Source: Synechococcus sp. UW69
Lineage (GTDB): Bacteria; Cyanobacteriota; Cyanobacteriia; PCC-6307; Cyanobiaceae
Length of the DNA: 64,000 bases
Assembly: GCF_900474185.1 (NCBI RefSeq)
Contig: NZ_UCNW01000009.1
Span: 434,001 to 498,000, forward strand
Direction of reading: 5' to 3'
In this document: positions 1 to 11,064 of the stretch, piece by piece
Numbering within the stretch: the stretch's first letter is position 1
Layout of the letters: every line of letters begins with the position of its first letter
Notes under the pieces: model-generated
What the model saw: only the letters and a program-made list of their open reading frames with translations
Database searches by the model: none
Told to the model about the DNA's origin: nothing
Made by a program: the position numbers and the translations under genes

Positions 1-76
1 AGCGATCGTTCCGGAGGTGCAGCTCGAGGACGGCTGGCTGCTCATCACCCCGCCGCCGGGCCTGCTGGAGCTCTAA
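1..76 (+). CDS. C-terminal end of an unrecognised protein (partial)
   Basis: A frame open from the window edge (codons from base 2) ends at TAA 74-76. The last 24 residues are rich in leucine and proline and end in PPPGLLEL. This is too little to assign a family. It lies 76 bases upstream of the mannose-1-phosphate guanylyltransferase gene on the same strand, so the two could be cotranscribed. The reading frame is inferred only from the absence of stops over this short stretch. Confidence 0.45.
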   Translation, partial: AIVPEVQLEDGWLLITPPPGLLEL

Positions 77-152
77 CGCGAATCCATCACCTCCAGGGCA
101 TCGACAGAAGCCCCTGAGGCAAGCGAATCTGGGTCACCGCCTTCAGGACGAG

Positions 153-1613
153 ATGGCCGCCACACCGCTGATTCCTGTGATCCTCTGCGGAGGAACCGGC
201 ACGCGCCTGTGGCCGCTGTCGCGAGCGAGTTATCCCAAGCAGTACTGGCCGTTAAGTGGTGACGGCGAAGCGACGCTGCTGCAACAGACCCAGCAACGCC
301 TCAATGGTCTGGAGGCCCTCGCGGCTCCGCTGTTGCTCTGCAACGAAGATCACCGCTTCATCGTGGCCGAACAAATGCGGCAGATCGGGGTCGAGCCGAA
401 CGCGATCCTTCTGGAGCCGATGGGCCGCAACACCGCCCCCGCCGTGACGGTGGCTGCACTGCAGGCCACGGCCAACGGCGACGACCCCCTACTGCTGGTG
501 CTGGCGGCCGATCACCTGATCCGCGATGCCGCCCAATTCCGCCGGGCCATCGACGCTGGACGCAAACCGGCCGAGGAGGGGCGCCTAGTGACCTTCGGCA
601 TCGTGCCGACAGCACCAGAAACCGGCTATGGCTACATCGAGGCCAGCGAACCGTTCTCGCTCAATGGACCCGAGCATGTGCCGATCAAGCGGTTTGTGGA
701 GAAGCCCGACCAAGCAACGGCAGAACAATTCCTGGCCACCGGCCGCTTCACCTGGAACAGCGGCATGTTCCTGTTCCGGGCCAGCGCCATGCTGGCGGAA
801 CTGGAGCGGCTGGCCCCGGAAGTGGTGAGCTGCTGCCGGGCGGCTCTTGAGCAGGACACGGCTGACCTGGAATTCCATCGGCTGGAACGGGAGGCCTTTG
901 CCAAGTGCCCCAACGTGGCCATTGATGTAGCCGTGATGGAAAAAACGGAACTGGGCAGTGTGCTGCCGCTGGATGCGGGCTGGAGCGATGTCGGCAGCTG
1001 GAGTGCCCTTTGGGAAACCTCAGAACAACGTGATTCCCAAGGGAATGTGCTGCAGGGCCACGTGATCTCCGAAGGCAGCCGGAACTGTTACTTGCGCAGC
1101 GAACACCGCCTAGTGGTGGGGCTAGGGATCGAGAACCTGGTGGTGGTGGAAACCGACGACGCCGTTTTGATTGCTGATCGTTCCAAGGCCCAAGAGATCA
1201 AGACCGTGGTGAAGCAGCTGGAGGCCGAGGGCAGCCCGGAGGGCAAGGCCCACCGCAAGATCTATCGCCCCTGGGGCCACTACACGGGCGTCACCGAAGG
1301 GACCCGTTGGCAGGTGAAACGGATCTCAGTGAAACCCGGCGCCAGCCTCTCGCTGCAGATGCACCACCACCGAGCCGAGCACTGGGTTGTGGTCAAAGGC
1401 ACGGCCCTGGTGGAGCGCGACGGCACCGAACAGCTGGTGGGAGAAAACCAGAGCACCTACATCCCCATGGGCTGCAAACACCGCCTGTCCAACCCTGGTC
1501 GGATCCCGGTGGAGCTGATTGAGGTGCAAAGCGGGGAGTATCTCGGTGAAGACGACATCGTGCGCTTCCAGGACCGCTATGGCCGTAGCGATCTCAGCAT
1601 CGCTACCAGCTGA
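153..1613 (+). CDS. manC: Mannose-1-phosphate guanylyltransferase / mannose-6-phosphate isomerase
   Basis: A 486-residue bifunctional type II protein predicted to make GDP-mannose from mannose-1-phosphate and GTP, and to interconvert mannose-6-phosphate and fructose-6-phosphate. The nucleotidyltransferase signature GGTGTRLWPLSR starts at residue 13 and is followed by PKQ. The FVEKPD motif lies near residue 181 and GWSDVGSW near 274. The C-terminal cupin domain has a histidine cluster (HHHRAEHW) near residue 402, the usual metal site of the isomerase half. Length and domain order match full-length ManC/AlgA-type enzymes. GDP-mannose feeds GDP-fucose and mannose-containing surface glycans, which fits the many glycosyltransferases elsewhere in the window. 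It converges with glmS, whose stop lies 3 bases away. Confidence 0.95.
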   Translation: MAATPLIPVILCGGTGTRLWPLSRASYPKQYWPLSGDGEATLLQQTQQRLNGLEALAAPLLLCNEDHRFIVAEQMRQIGVEPNAILLEPMGRNTAPAVTVAALQATANGDDPLLLVLAADHLIRDAAQFRRAIDAGRKPAEEGRLVTFGIVPTAPETGYGYIEASEPFSLNGPEHVPIKRFVEKPDQATAEQFLATGRFTWNSGMFLFRASAMLAELERLAPEVVSCCRAALEQDTADLEFHRLEREAFAKCPNVAIDVAVMEKTELGSVLPLDAGWSDVGSWSALWETSEQRDSQGNVLQGHVISEGSRNCYLRSEHRLVVGLGIENLVVVETDDAVLIADRSKAQEIKTVVKQLEAEGSPEGKAHRKIYRPWGHYTGVTEGTRWQVKRISVKPGASLSLQMHHHRAEHWVVVKGTALVERDGTEQLVGENQSTYIPMGCKHRLSNPGRIPVELIEVQSGEYLGEDDIVRFQDRYGRSDLSIATS

Positions 1614-1616
1614 GGC

Positions 1617-3506
1617 TTATTCCACCGTGACGCTCTTGGCCAAATTGCGGGGTTGATCCACATCCAGGCCGCGATGGGCGGCGATGTGATAACTCAGCAA
1701 CTGCATCGGCACCACCGTGAGCAAAGGGCTGAGCCACTCGCTTACCGAAGGCACCGGCAGCAGTTCATCAAACAAATCGGTATCGGGCCCTTGGGGCGCC
1801 ACACCGATCAGCTGTGCATCGCGGGCCTTGGCTTCCTGAGCGTTGCTGAGCACCTTTTCGAACACCACACCGGGCACGGCGATCGACACCACCGGAACCC
1901 GGGAATCCAAAAGGGCGATCGGCCCATGCTTCATCTCACCCGCTGGGTAACCCTCGGCATGGATGTAGCTGATTTCCTTCAGTTTCAACGCTCCTTCCAG
2001 AGCAATCGGGTAGTTGATGCCCCGGCCAAGGAAAATCACATCCTGAGTGTCGGCAAAGCGGTGGGCCAGGGCCTCCGAGCGCTGATCATGCAGATCCACC
2101 AGCTGACGCAGCTGCTGAGGCAAGGTCCGCAATTCATCCGCCAACGCTTTGATCTCAGCCGCGGAGCGTGCGCCACGTCGGGCAGCAAACGCCATGGCCA
2201 AGCCATAGAACGCCAAGAGCTGGCCGAGGAAGGTCTTGGTGGCGGCCACGCCGACCTCGATACCGGCCCCGATGTCGAGAATGTGCGGCACCTGACGCGA
2301 CAGGGAGCTTTCCGGACGGTTGGTCACCCCCAGTTGGCGGGGGGCAAAGGCTGGATCCCCATGGGCCAGACGCCGCTCCGCCTCCATGGCCAAGGCGGCC
2401 AGGGTGTCTGCCGTTTCACCGGACTGGGTGACGCCAATGGTGAGGGTGTGGGGAGCCAGCGGCGGCGGGGCGTAACGGAATTCACTGGCGTAATGCACCG
2501 ATGTGGGTATTCCTGCGAACTGCTCCAGCAGGTAGGCCCCCACCATCGCGGCGTGGCGGCTGGTGCCGCAGGCCAGGATCTGAATCCGCTCGATCCCTTC
2601 GTAGAAGGCATCGTCCATCGGCAGCGCCACCGGCTGCTCAGTCGCCAGCCCCTGGGGCAGATGGCGGGTCACCCACAGCTCCGCGGTCTCCGGTTGCTCA
2701 TGGATTTCCTTGAGCATGAAGTGGCGGAACTCGCGTTTGTCCGCCACATGATCCACGCCGCTGAGCTGGGTGGGCATGCGTTGCTGGCGCACCCCTGCGG
2801 CGTCGTAAAGCTCAACGCCAAGGGGTGAGAGCAAGGCCACCTCGCCGTCTTCCATCGGCAAGATCGTGCGGGTGAAACCTGCTAAAGCCGGAGTGTCGCT
2901 GGCACAGAGGAATTCCCCTTCACCCAACCCGATCAAGAGGGGTGCCGCCTTGCGAGCCACCACAAGTGCACCCGGCGCCTGATTCCAGATCACCGCCAGG
3001 GCATAGGCCCCTTGCAACTTGGGCAGCACCCGCTGCAGAGCCTCCAGCAAAAGACCACCGCCTGGGGTGCCGCCCCCTGCTTGCAGCTGCTGAAGCTCCA
3101 CAGCAAGAAGATGAGGAATCACCTCGGTGTCCGTCTCCGACTGAAACACCACCCCTGAAGCCTGCAACTGCTCGCGCAGGGAACGGTGATTCTCAATGAT
3201 TCCGTTCTGCACCACGGCCACAGCCCCATCACTGCTGCGATGCGGATGGGCATTGCGCTCCTCCGGTTTGCCATGGGTGGCCCAGCGGGTATGGCCGATG
3301 CCGCATTGCCCGGGAGCCCCTTGAGCTTCCACCAAGGCGGTGAGGTTGCGCAGCTTGCCCTTGGCCCGAAGACAGGTCAGCACCCCTGGAGCGTCAACCG
3401 TCGCAATCCCGGCGGAGTCGTAACCGCGGTACTCCAGCTGACGAAGTCCCTCCAGAAGCTGGGGTGCCGCTTCTCGGGAGCCCACCAGGGCAACGATTCC
3501 GCACAT
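1617..3506 (-). CDS. glmS: Glutamine--fructose-6-phosphate aminotransferase (isomerizing)
   Basis: A 629-residue GlmS, which makes glucosamine-6-phosphate from fructose-6-phosphate and glutamine, the first step to UDP-GlcNAc and peptidoglycan. The start MCGIVALVG places the N-terminal nucleophile Cys2 right after the initiator Met, so the start codon is fixed by chemistry. The glutaminase motifs around residues 70-90 (GHTRWATHG, NAHPH) are present. Two SIS sugar-isomerase domains follow (LACGTSRHAAM near 311; GRGINYPIALEGALK in the second half), and the tail is the typical DQPRNLAKSVTVE. The gene follows psaC on the same strand. A terminator hairpin with a U-tract ends only two bases before its ATG, leaving no room for a normal ribosome binding site. 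Confidence 0.97.
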   Translation of the reverse strand: MCGIVALVGSREAAPQLLEGLRQLEYRGYDSAGIATVDAPGVLTCLRAKGKLRNLTALVEAQGAPGQCGIGHTRWATHGKPEERNAHPHRSSDGAVAVVQNGIIENHRSLREQLQASGVVFQSETDTEVIPHLLAVELQQLQAGGGTPGGGLLLEALQRVLPKLQGAYALAVIWNQAPGALVVARKAAPLLIGLGEGEFLCASDTPALAGFTRTILPMEDGEVALLSPLGVELYDAAGVRQQRMPTQLSGVDHVADKREFRHFMLKEIHEQPETAELWVTRHLPQGLATEQPVALPMDDAFYEGIERIQILACGTSRHAAMVGAYLLEQFAGIPTSVHYASEFRYAPPPLAPHTLTIGVTQSGETADTLAALAMEAERRLAHGDPAFAPRQLGVTNRPESSLSRQVPHILDIGAGIEVGVAATKTFLGQLLAFYGLAMAFAARRGARSAAEIKALADELRTLPQQLRQLVDLHDQRSEALAHRFADTQDVIFLGRGINYPIALEGALKLKEISYIHAEGYPAGEMKHGPIALLDSRVPVVSIAVPGVVFEKVLSNAQEAKARDAQLIGVAPQGPDTDLFDELLPVPSVSEWLSPLLTVVPMQLLSYHIAAHRGLDVDQPRNLAKSVTVE

Positions 3507-3508
3507 AC

Positions 3509-3533
3509 AAAAAAAGCCCGGCTGAAGCCGGGC
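3509..3533 (-). terminator. Rho-independent terminator between psaC and glmS
   Basis: Read on the minus strand, the inverted repeat GCCCGGCTTCAGCCGGGC (bases 3533-3516) is followed by seven T residues (3515-3509). This is a textbook intrinsic terminator downstream of psaC (stop at 3561). The T-tract ends two bases before the glmS ATG (3506-3504), so the same element occupies the place of the glmS leader. Confidence 0.85.
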
Positions 3534-3560
3534 AGAGCTTATGAGGTGAAACGGTTCAAA

Positions 3561-3815
<255 letters not shown>

Positions 3816-3954
3816 TCATACGAAGGCTTGAAGCAAACGTACCCCTCCCTGAGAAGTCCTTGGCCATGCCGTCACCGTTGTTAACGGCGGGGGCACTTCG
3901 CGAGGTGATCCCTGAGGGCGTGCCCGTAAGATGCAGCGTCCCGTTGCCACGGCT

Positions 3955-4197
3955 ATGTCCCAGGAAGCGATCCTCGAGAAGGTCCGTTCGATCGTTGCGG
4001 AGCAACTGAGTGTTGACTCCGGCGAAGTGAAGCCGGAATCCAACTTCCAGAACGATCTGGGTGCTGATTCTCTGGACACCGTGGAACTCGTGATGGCCCT
4101 GGAAGAGGCCTTCGACATCGAGATTCCCGACGAAGCTGCTGAAGGCATCACCACTGTTGGCGACGCCGTCAAATACATCGAAGACAAGCAAGCCTGA
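3955..4197 (+). CDS. acpP: Acyl carrier protein
   Basis: An 80-residue acidic acyl carrier protein of type II fatty acid synthesis. The phosphopantetheine attachment site is the DSL motif, with Ser39 in [18 protein letters not shown] chose the ATG at 3955 (MSQEAILEK) over the in-frame ATG at 3931, because ACPs normally begin a few residues before the first helix and the extra eight residues are not family-like. It lies 8 bases upstream of fabF, so carrier and condensing enzyme form an operon. A weak -10-like TAAGAT lies just upstream of 3931. Confidence 0.96.
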   Translation: MSQEAILEKVRSIVAEQLSVDSGEVKPESNFQNDLGADSLDTVELVMALEEAFDIEIPDEAAEGITTVGDAVKYIEDKQA

Positions 4198-4205
4198 ACA
4201 ACGCA

Positions 4206-5453
4206 ATGGTGGATGGTCTCCATCGCGTCGTCATTACCGGCCTCGGCGCGGTCACACCGATCGGCAACACGGTTCAGGATTACTGGAACGGCCTCACCTC
4301 CGGCAGCAACGGAGTAGAGGCCATCACCCTGTTCGATGCATCTGAGCACGCCTGTCGCTTTGCGGCGGAGGTGAAGGATTTCGATCCGACAGGTTTCATC
4401 GAACCGAAGGAAGCCAAGCGCTGGGATCGGTTCTGCAAGTTCGGCGTGGTGGCAGCCAAGCAGGCTGTGGCCCATGCCGGCCTTGACATCAACGACGCGA
4501 ATGCGGATCGAATCGGCACGATCATCGGCTCCGGCGTCGGCGGACTGCTGACGATGGAAACCCAAGCCCACGTGCTCGAGGGCCGCGGTCCGGGACGGGT
4601 GAGCCCGTTCACGGTGCCGATGATGATCCCCAATATGGCCACAGGTTTAGCGGCGATTGCCCTGGGCACCAAAGGCCCCAGCTCTGCTGTGGCCACCGCC
4701 TGCGCCGCCGGCTCCAATGCTGTTGGTGATGCCTTCCGGTTGCTGCAGCTGGGCAAGGCGGACGCGATGGTTTGCGGTGGCGCCGAATCGGCGATCACTC
4801 CCCTAGGGGTTGCCGGCTTCGCCAGCGCCAAGGCCTTGTCGTTCCGCAATGACGATCCGGCCACGGCTAGTCGTCCATTTGACAAAGAGCGGGATGGCTT
4901 TGTGATCGGTGAAGGTGCTGGCGTGCTGGTGCTCGAAACCCTCGAGCATGCCCAAGCCCGTGGCGCCACGATCCTCGGCGAAGTGGTGGGCTACGGCATG
5001 ACCTGCGATGCCCACCACATCACCTCACCCACGCCCGGCGGCGTCGGGGGAGCTGAAGCGATGCGCCTGGCCCTGGCCGATGGCGGGATCGATGCTTCGG
5101 AAATCGACTATGTCAACGCCCACGGCACCAGCACCCCGGCGAACGACAAGAACGAGACCTCGGCGATCAAGAGCGCACTGGGCGACCGTGCGCTGCAGAT
5201 TCCCGTGAGCTCCACCAAATCGATGACCGGTCACCTGCTGGGTGGCTCCGGCGGCATCGAAGCCGTGGCCTGCGTGCTGGCGCTGCAACACGGCGTCGTG
5301 CCCCCCACGATCAACCACACCACACCGGATCCCGACTGTGATCTGGATGTCGTGCCGAATACGGCGCGAGATCAGACACTGGGAACCGTCTTGTCCAACT
5401 CCTTCGGCTTCGGCGGCCACAACGTCTGCCTGGCTTTCAAACGCGCCAGCTGA
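4206..5453 (+). CDS. fabF: 3-oxoacyl-[acyl-carrier-protein] synthase II
   Basis: A 415-residue KAS II that elongates acyl-ACP with malonyl-ACP. The thiolase-fold catalytic triad is complete: Cys166 in ATACAAGS, His306 in NAHGTSTPAND and His343 in MTGHLLGGSGG, a C-H-H set spaced as in KAS II enzymes. The start at 4206 follows the acpP stop by 8 bases and the two genes form an operon. The gene ends 54 bases before tkt with no visible terminator, so readthrough into tkt is possible. Confidence 0.97.
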   Translation: MVDGLHRVVITGLGAVTPIGNTVQDYWNGLTSGSNGVEAITLFDASEHACRFAAEVKDFDPTGFIEPKEAKRWDRFCKFGVVAAKQAVAHAGLDINDANADRIGTIIGSGVGGLLTMETQAHVLEGRGPGRVSPFTVPMMIPNMATGLAAIALGTKGPSSAVATACAAGSNAVGDAFRLLQLGKADAMVCGGAESAITPLGVAGFASAKALSFRNDDPATASRPFDKERDGFVIGEGAGVLVLETLEHAQARGATILGEVVGYGMTCDAHHITSPTPGGVGGAEAMRLALADGGIDASEIDYVNAHGTSTPANDKNETSAIKSALGDRALQIPVSSTKSMTGHLLGGSGGIEAVACVLALQHGVVPPTINHTTPDPDCDLDVVPNTARDQTLGTVLSNSFGFGGHNVCLAFKRAS

Positions 5454-5507
5454 GCCTTACCGCTCACGCCGTGCGTCAAAATCGCTCCAACTTTTCCTAC
5501 TAACACC

Positions 5508-7517
5508 ATGGTCGCTGCGCCCGCGTCACTCGACACGCTCTGCATCAACAGCATTCGGATGCTGGCTGTCGACGCCATCAACAAGTCCAACAGCGGCCAC
5601 CCCGGCCTGCCGATGGGCTGCGCACCCATGGGTTATGCCCTCTGGGACAAGTTTCTCAAGCACAACCCCAAGAACCCCAAGTGGTTCAACCGCGACCGCT
5701 TCGTGCTGTCTGCTGGCCACGGCTGCATGCTGCTCTACGCCCTGCTGCACCTCACCGGCTACGACTCGGTGACCATCGACGACATCAAGCAGTTCCGTCA
5801 GTGGGGCTCCAAAACCCCGGGTCACCCCGAAACCTTTGAAACCCCCGGCGTTGAAGTGACCACCGGCCCTCTGGGCGCCGGCATCTCCAACGCAGTGGGT
5901 CTGGCCATCGCTGAATCCCACCTGGCAGCCAAGTTCAACAAGGCTGACGCCACCGTGGTGGATCACTACACCTACGTGGTGATGGGTGACGGCTGTAACC
6001 AAGAAGGTGTCTCTTCCGAAGCTGCATCCCTGGCGGGCCACCTCAAGCTGGGCAAGCTGATCGCCCTCTACGACGACAACAGCATCACCATCGATGGCCG
6101 CACCGATGTGTCCTTCACCGAGGACGTGCTGAAGCGCTACGAGGCCTATGGCTGGCACGTACAGCACGTGGCCGAGGGCAACACCGATGTGGATGCCATT
6201 GCCAAAGCGATCGAAGCCGCCAAGGCAGTGACCGACAAGCCGTCGATCATCAAGGTGACCACCATCATTGGCTACGGCTCCCCCAACAAGGCCGACACCG
6301 CCGGCGTGCATGGTGCTGCTCTGGGTGAAGAGGAAGCAGCCCTGACCCGTCAGCAGCTGGGTTGGGACTACGCCCCCTTCGAAATCCCCCAGGACGCCTA
6401 CGACCAGTTCCGCCAGGCCATTGACCGTGGCGCCAGCCTCGAGGCCGAGTGGAACCAGACCCTGGCCACTTACCGCACCAAGTACCCCACGGAAGCCGCC
6501 GAGTTCGAGCGGATGCTGCGCGGAGAGCTACCCGAGGGTTGGGACAAGGACCTCCCCACTTACACCCCCGAAGATGGTGGATTGGCCACCCGGAAGCACT
6601 CCCAAATCTGCCTGGGTGCTCTGGGACCCAACCTGCCCGAGCTCATTGGCGGCTCCGCTGACCTCACCCACTCCAATTACACGGACATCAAGGGTGAAAC
6701 CGGCTCCTACCAGGCCAGCAGCCCTGAGAAGCGCTACCTGCACTTCGGTGTGCGCGAGCACGCCATGGCCGCCATCCTCAACGGCATCGCTTATCACAAC
6801 AGCGGTTTGATTCCCTACGGCGGCACCTTCCTGGTGTTCGCCGACTACATGCGCGGCTCCATGCGCCTATCTGCCCTGAGCATGCTGGGTGTGATCTACG
6901 TGCTCACCCACGACTCCATCGGCGTCGGCGAAGACGGCCCCACCCACCAGCCGATCGAAACCATCCCATCGCTCCGCGCGATGCCAGGGATGTTGGTGTT
7001 CCGCCCTGGCGACGGCAACGAAACCAGTGGTGCCTACAAGGTGGCGATCCAAAACCGCAATCGCCCCAGCTCCCTCTGCCTCAGCCGTCAGGGCATGGCC
7101 AACCAGGCCAATTCCTCCATCGACAAGGTGGCACTTGGTGGCTATGTGCTCGAAGACTGCGCGGGCACTCCCGATCTGATTTTGATCGGTACCGGTACCG
7201 AGCTCGACCTCTGCGTTCAGGCAGCCAAGCAACTCACCGGTGAAGGCAAGAAGGTGCGCGTGGTGTCCATGCCCTGCGTCGAACTGTTCGACGAGCAGAC
7301 CGATTCCTACAAGGAAGAGGTGCTCCCCAACGCCGTGCGCAAGCGCATCGTGGTTGAGGCCGCTGAATCCTTTGGCTGGCACCGTTTCATCGGCCTGGAT
7401 GGCGACAGCGTGACCATGAATCGTTTCGGTGCTTCCGCCCCCGGCGGCACCTGCCTCAAGGAATTCGGTTTCACCGTGGAGAACGTGGTCGCTAAATCAA
7501 AATCTCTGCTTGGGTAG
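5508..7517 (+). CDS. tkt: Transketolase
   Basis: A 669-residue transketolase of the Calvin-Benson and pentose phosphate pathways, moving two-carbon ketol units with thiamine diphosphate. The ThDP-binding motif [15 protein letters not shown] sits near residue 160, followed by LIALYDDN. The central pyrimidine domain has the GVREHAM motif, and the C-terminal domain is complete. High GC and length are as expected for a core cyanobacterial gene. A strong intrinsic terminator lies 30 bases after the stop. The thiamine biosynthesis gene thiC is a near neighbour on the other strand. Confidence 0.97.
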   Translation: MVAAPASLDTLCINSIRMLAVDAINKSNSGHPGLPMGCAPMGYALWDKFLKHNPKNPKWFNRDRFVLSAGHGCMLLYALLHLTGYDSVTIDDIKQFRQWGSKTPGHPETFETPGVEVTTGPLGAGISNAVGLAIAESHLAAKFNKADATVVDHYTYVVMGDGCNQEGVSSEAASLAGHLKLGKLIALYDDNSITIDGRTDVSFTEDVLKRYEAYGWHVQHVAEGNTDVDAIAKAIEAAKAVTDKPSIIKVTTIIGYGSPNKADTAGVHGAALGEEEAALTRQQLGWDYAPFEIPQDAYDQFRQAIDRGASLEAEWNQTLATYRTKYPTEAAEFERMLRGELPEGWDKDLPTYTPEDGGLATRKHSQICLGALGPNLPELIGGSADLTHSNYTDIKGETGSYQASSPEKRYLHFGVREHAMAAILNGIAYHNSGLIPYGGTFLVFADYMRGSMRLSALSMLGVIYVLTHDSIGVGEDGPTHQPIETIPSLRAMPGMLVFRPGDGNETSGAYKVAIQNRNRPSSLCLSRQGMANQANSSIDKVALGGYVLEDCAGTPDLILIGTGTELDLCVQAAKQLTGEGKKVRVVSMPCVELFDEQTDSYKEEVLPNAVRKRIVVEAAESFGWHRFIGLDGDSVTMNRFGASAPGGTCLKEFGFTVENVVAKSKSLLG

Positions 7518-7547
7518 GTCACAGGCTTAATTTGTTCGTCTTAATTT

Positions 7548-7580
7548 TCTCCTCGTCCAATGGGCGAGGAGATTTTTTTT
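7548..7580 (+). terminator. Rho-independent terminator after transketolase
   Basis: The stem TCTCCTCG (7548-7555) pairs perfectly with CGAGGAGA (7565-7572) across a 9-base loop, and is followed by eight T residues (7573-7580). It ends tkt transcription and marks the left edge of an AT-rich two-gene islet. A TATAAG sequence at 7582-7587 could be a -10 box for the next gene, but no good -35 is seen. Confidence 0.85.
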
Positions 7581-7613
7581 GTATAAGATCTAAAAAATAG
7601 CTCGTACGTTGTA

Positions 7614-8696
7614 ATGGCTTTTAGTGAGAAGAAGAGTGCAATTTTTGCTTGGAACACCCGTGGTGTTAATGGTGATTTTACTAATCAGTTTTTCCGCGGG
7701 AAGCCTGCTCATGCCTCAACACGGCTGCAAATTTTGCCTGCTATTGATGCCGCTAGGCAGCTTGGTTGCTCGCCACGCGTGATTTCGTTAGCAGGTGATT
7801 CAGGATTCTTGAATCATGTTGGTCAGCCTGCTATTTGTGTGTTTTCCAAGATGACTGCAAATCGTGCTGAAGATCAAGATCGTGTAATCGCCAATTCTCT
7901 TGCTCTCTCTGCGCGAATGAAGGCACGAGGAGTACCTGTGGTGCTTTTGTACTGTGACCACCATGCAATGTCTTCGTCTCCGGTGGGTTTTCTTTATCAA
8001 GACCTGCTGCGGCTTGCCGATTTGGTCGTGTGTCCGTCTTCCAAAATGGCTGAACTCGCGGGTTCTATTTGTCCTGATGGCTCTTCTGTCAGTGTTGTTG
8101 AGGATGTTTGCGTAACTAAGCGACAGCCATTTCTAGATCTTGATCAAGAGAGCCGATGTCATTTGCTTTGGTTTGGAAGCGATACTAATGCATTTTTTTT
8201 GACTAATATATTGCCCAGTCTCCTTCTTCATTGTGAAGGTCATTCCGGTTTCGAATTGACCGTTATGGGGCGTGAATCTACTCTCGCAAAAGTGAGATCC
8301 GTATCCAGCAAGTTGAAATCAAAGCAGCCTTGGGAATTTCGATTTATCTTATGGGATCCGTCCCGGCAACCAGCTCAATTGGAGAATGAATTGGCCAGGG
8401 CTCATTTTGTTCTCATTCCTTCAGATCCTGAGAGTATTTGGAAGTTGGGTGTTAGCCACAATCGCTTGGTTGACGGTGTTCAGGGAGGTTGCGTAGTGAT
8501 AGCTAGTCCGATGCCCAGCTATATTGAGCTTTCAAAGATTTCGTTGGTTGGCGATGATTTTCCTTTTATGATTAATACTGCAATTGCTCAGTACTCGCGA
8601 TTATCTAGGAAATATGATTCCCTTAGAAATGAATTTCTATCTAGATTTATGCCTGCAAGTGTTCAAGCTCGTTGGCGTGAAGTTCTTTCGGTTTAA
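7614..8696 (+). CDS. GT-B-like glycosyltransferase candidate
   Basis: A 360-residue protein of unassigned family, clearly lower in GC than its neighbours. The N-terminal half resembles a Rossmann acceptor domain (LYCDHHAM, LADLVVCPSS). The C-terminal half has LLWFGSD, a feature of glycan-related GT-B proteins, and a late RLVDGVQGGCVVIASPMPSYIE segment resembling the donor-binding region of GT4-like enzymes (family-type reasoning, not a search result). No signal peptide or membrane segment is evident. Its TAA overlaps the ATG of the next gene by one base (TAATG), so the two are translationally coupled. Likely acts in cytoplasmic glycan assembly; the sugar specificity is unknown. Confidence 0.6.
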   Translation: MAFSEKKSAIFAWNTRGVNGDFTNQFFRGKPAHASTRLQILPAIDAARQLGCSPRVISLAGDSGFLNHVGQPAICVFSKMTANRAEDQDRVIANSLALSARMKARGVPVVLLYCDHHAMSSSPVGFLYQDLLRLADLVVCPSSKMAELAGSICPDGSSVSVVEDVCVTKRQPFLDLDQESRCHLLWFGSDTNAFFLTNILPSLLLHCEGHSGFELTVMGRESTLAKVRSVSSKLKSKQPWEFRFILWDPSRQPAQLENELARAHFVLIPSDPESIWKLGVSHNRLVDGVQGGCVVIASPMPSYIELSKISLVGDDFPFMINTAIAQYSRLSRKYDSLRNEFLSRFMPASVQARWREVLSV

Positions 8697-9475
8697 TGGC
8701 CTCGAGTTTAATAATTGTTAGCCATTATCCTGCAGCCCCTGGCACTTTTCGCTCACTATGTCGATTATTGGGCCAATTGGCAGCTGTCGAATCTGATGTA
8801 GTTGTTGTATGCAATGGATCACTTTCTGCGAAAAAATTCTCTTTTTTGAAGTGCGAGGCGCTTTGCAGTGAAGTTTTGGTAAGGCCTAATGAAGGTATGA
8901 ATATAGGGGCTTGGAGGTACGGCCTTCAGGCATGTCCTGGTTTTCAATATTATCACTTTTTTCAAGATGAGTCTATTCTTATTTCAAAAAATTTTTTGGG
9001 TGTTTATGAGACTTTTTTGGCTAGAAAAGATGTTGGTTTGGTCGGTGATTCGCTTAATTTGAAGTGGAATAAATCTTGGAATGATATGGCAAGATCTTCG
9101 CTTAATTTTAAAATCCTTGTAGAACCTGGAAACTATTTAGATCGATCTGCCGCAGATTCTTTGATATCAGAAAATTCAGTTGATCGCGTTACATACTATA
9201 GGCAAAAGCTGAAGCAATGGCGTTGCCCTGAGGGGAGCATCGCTACCCACATGCGTGCATTGAATTGGTCTTTGAGTTCAGAGGTGTTAAGTTCTATTGA
9301 TTTTCCGGTTGGGTTTTCTAAGCATGAATGCATTGCTTCGGAAATCTACGTTTCCCGCTTACTGGTTTCTCGAGGGTTGAAGGTTGTTCAGTCCTCGAGT
9401 CAGCCATTTTGTTATGTCGGGCATAGTGAATGGATGAATCCTCACGACCCTCAGAGAAAAATCGCTCTTAAATGA
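8696..9475 (+). CDS. GT2-like (GT-A fold) glycan protein candidate
   Basis: A 259-residue AT-rich gene directly coupled to the preceding one. The start LIIVSHYPAAPGTF and the VVVVCNGS segment near residue 37 resemble the nucleotide-binding strand of GT-A glycosyltransferases. NEGMNIGAWRYGL is like proteins of the rhamnan synthesis type, which share an N.G.D/N.GA.. pattern. A FFQDES segment could stand in for a metal-binding DXD but lacks the second Asp. It ends 3 bases before the convergent thiC stop. Function beyond a glycan-related role is not supported. Confidence 0.55.
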   Translation: MASSLIIVSHYPAAPGTFRSLCRLLGQLAAVESDVVVVCNGSLSAKKFSFLKCEALCSEVLVRPNEGMNIGAWRYGLQACPGFQYYHFFQDESILISKNFLGVYETFLARKDVGLVGDSLNLKWNKSWNDMARSSLNFKILVEPGNYLDRSAADSLISENSVDRVTYYRQKLKQWRCPEGSIATHMRALNWSLSSEVLSSIDFPVGFSKHECIASEIYVSRLLVSRGLKVVQSSSQPFCYVGHSEWMNPHDPQRKIALK

Positions 9476-9478
9476 GTT

Positions 9479-11030
<1,552 letters not shown>

Positions 11031-11064
11031 GTCTAAAAGCTAGCAACGTTCCTGAAAGCAAGGT

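Noticed and set aside
1653-2828. Long open frame of 391 codons antisense to glmS
   Set aside because: It lies fully inside glmS on the opposite strand, has no recognisable fold, and reflects high GC coding bias.
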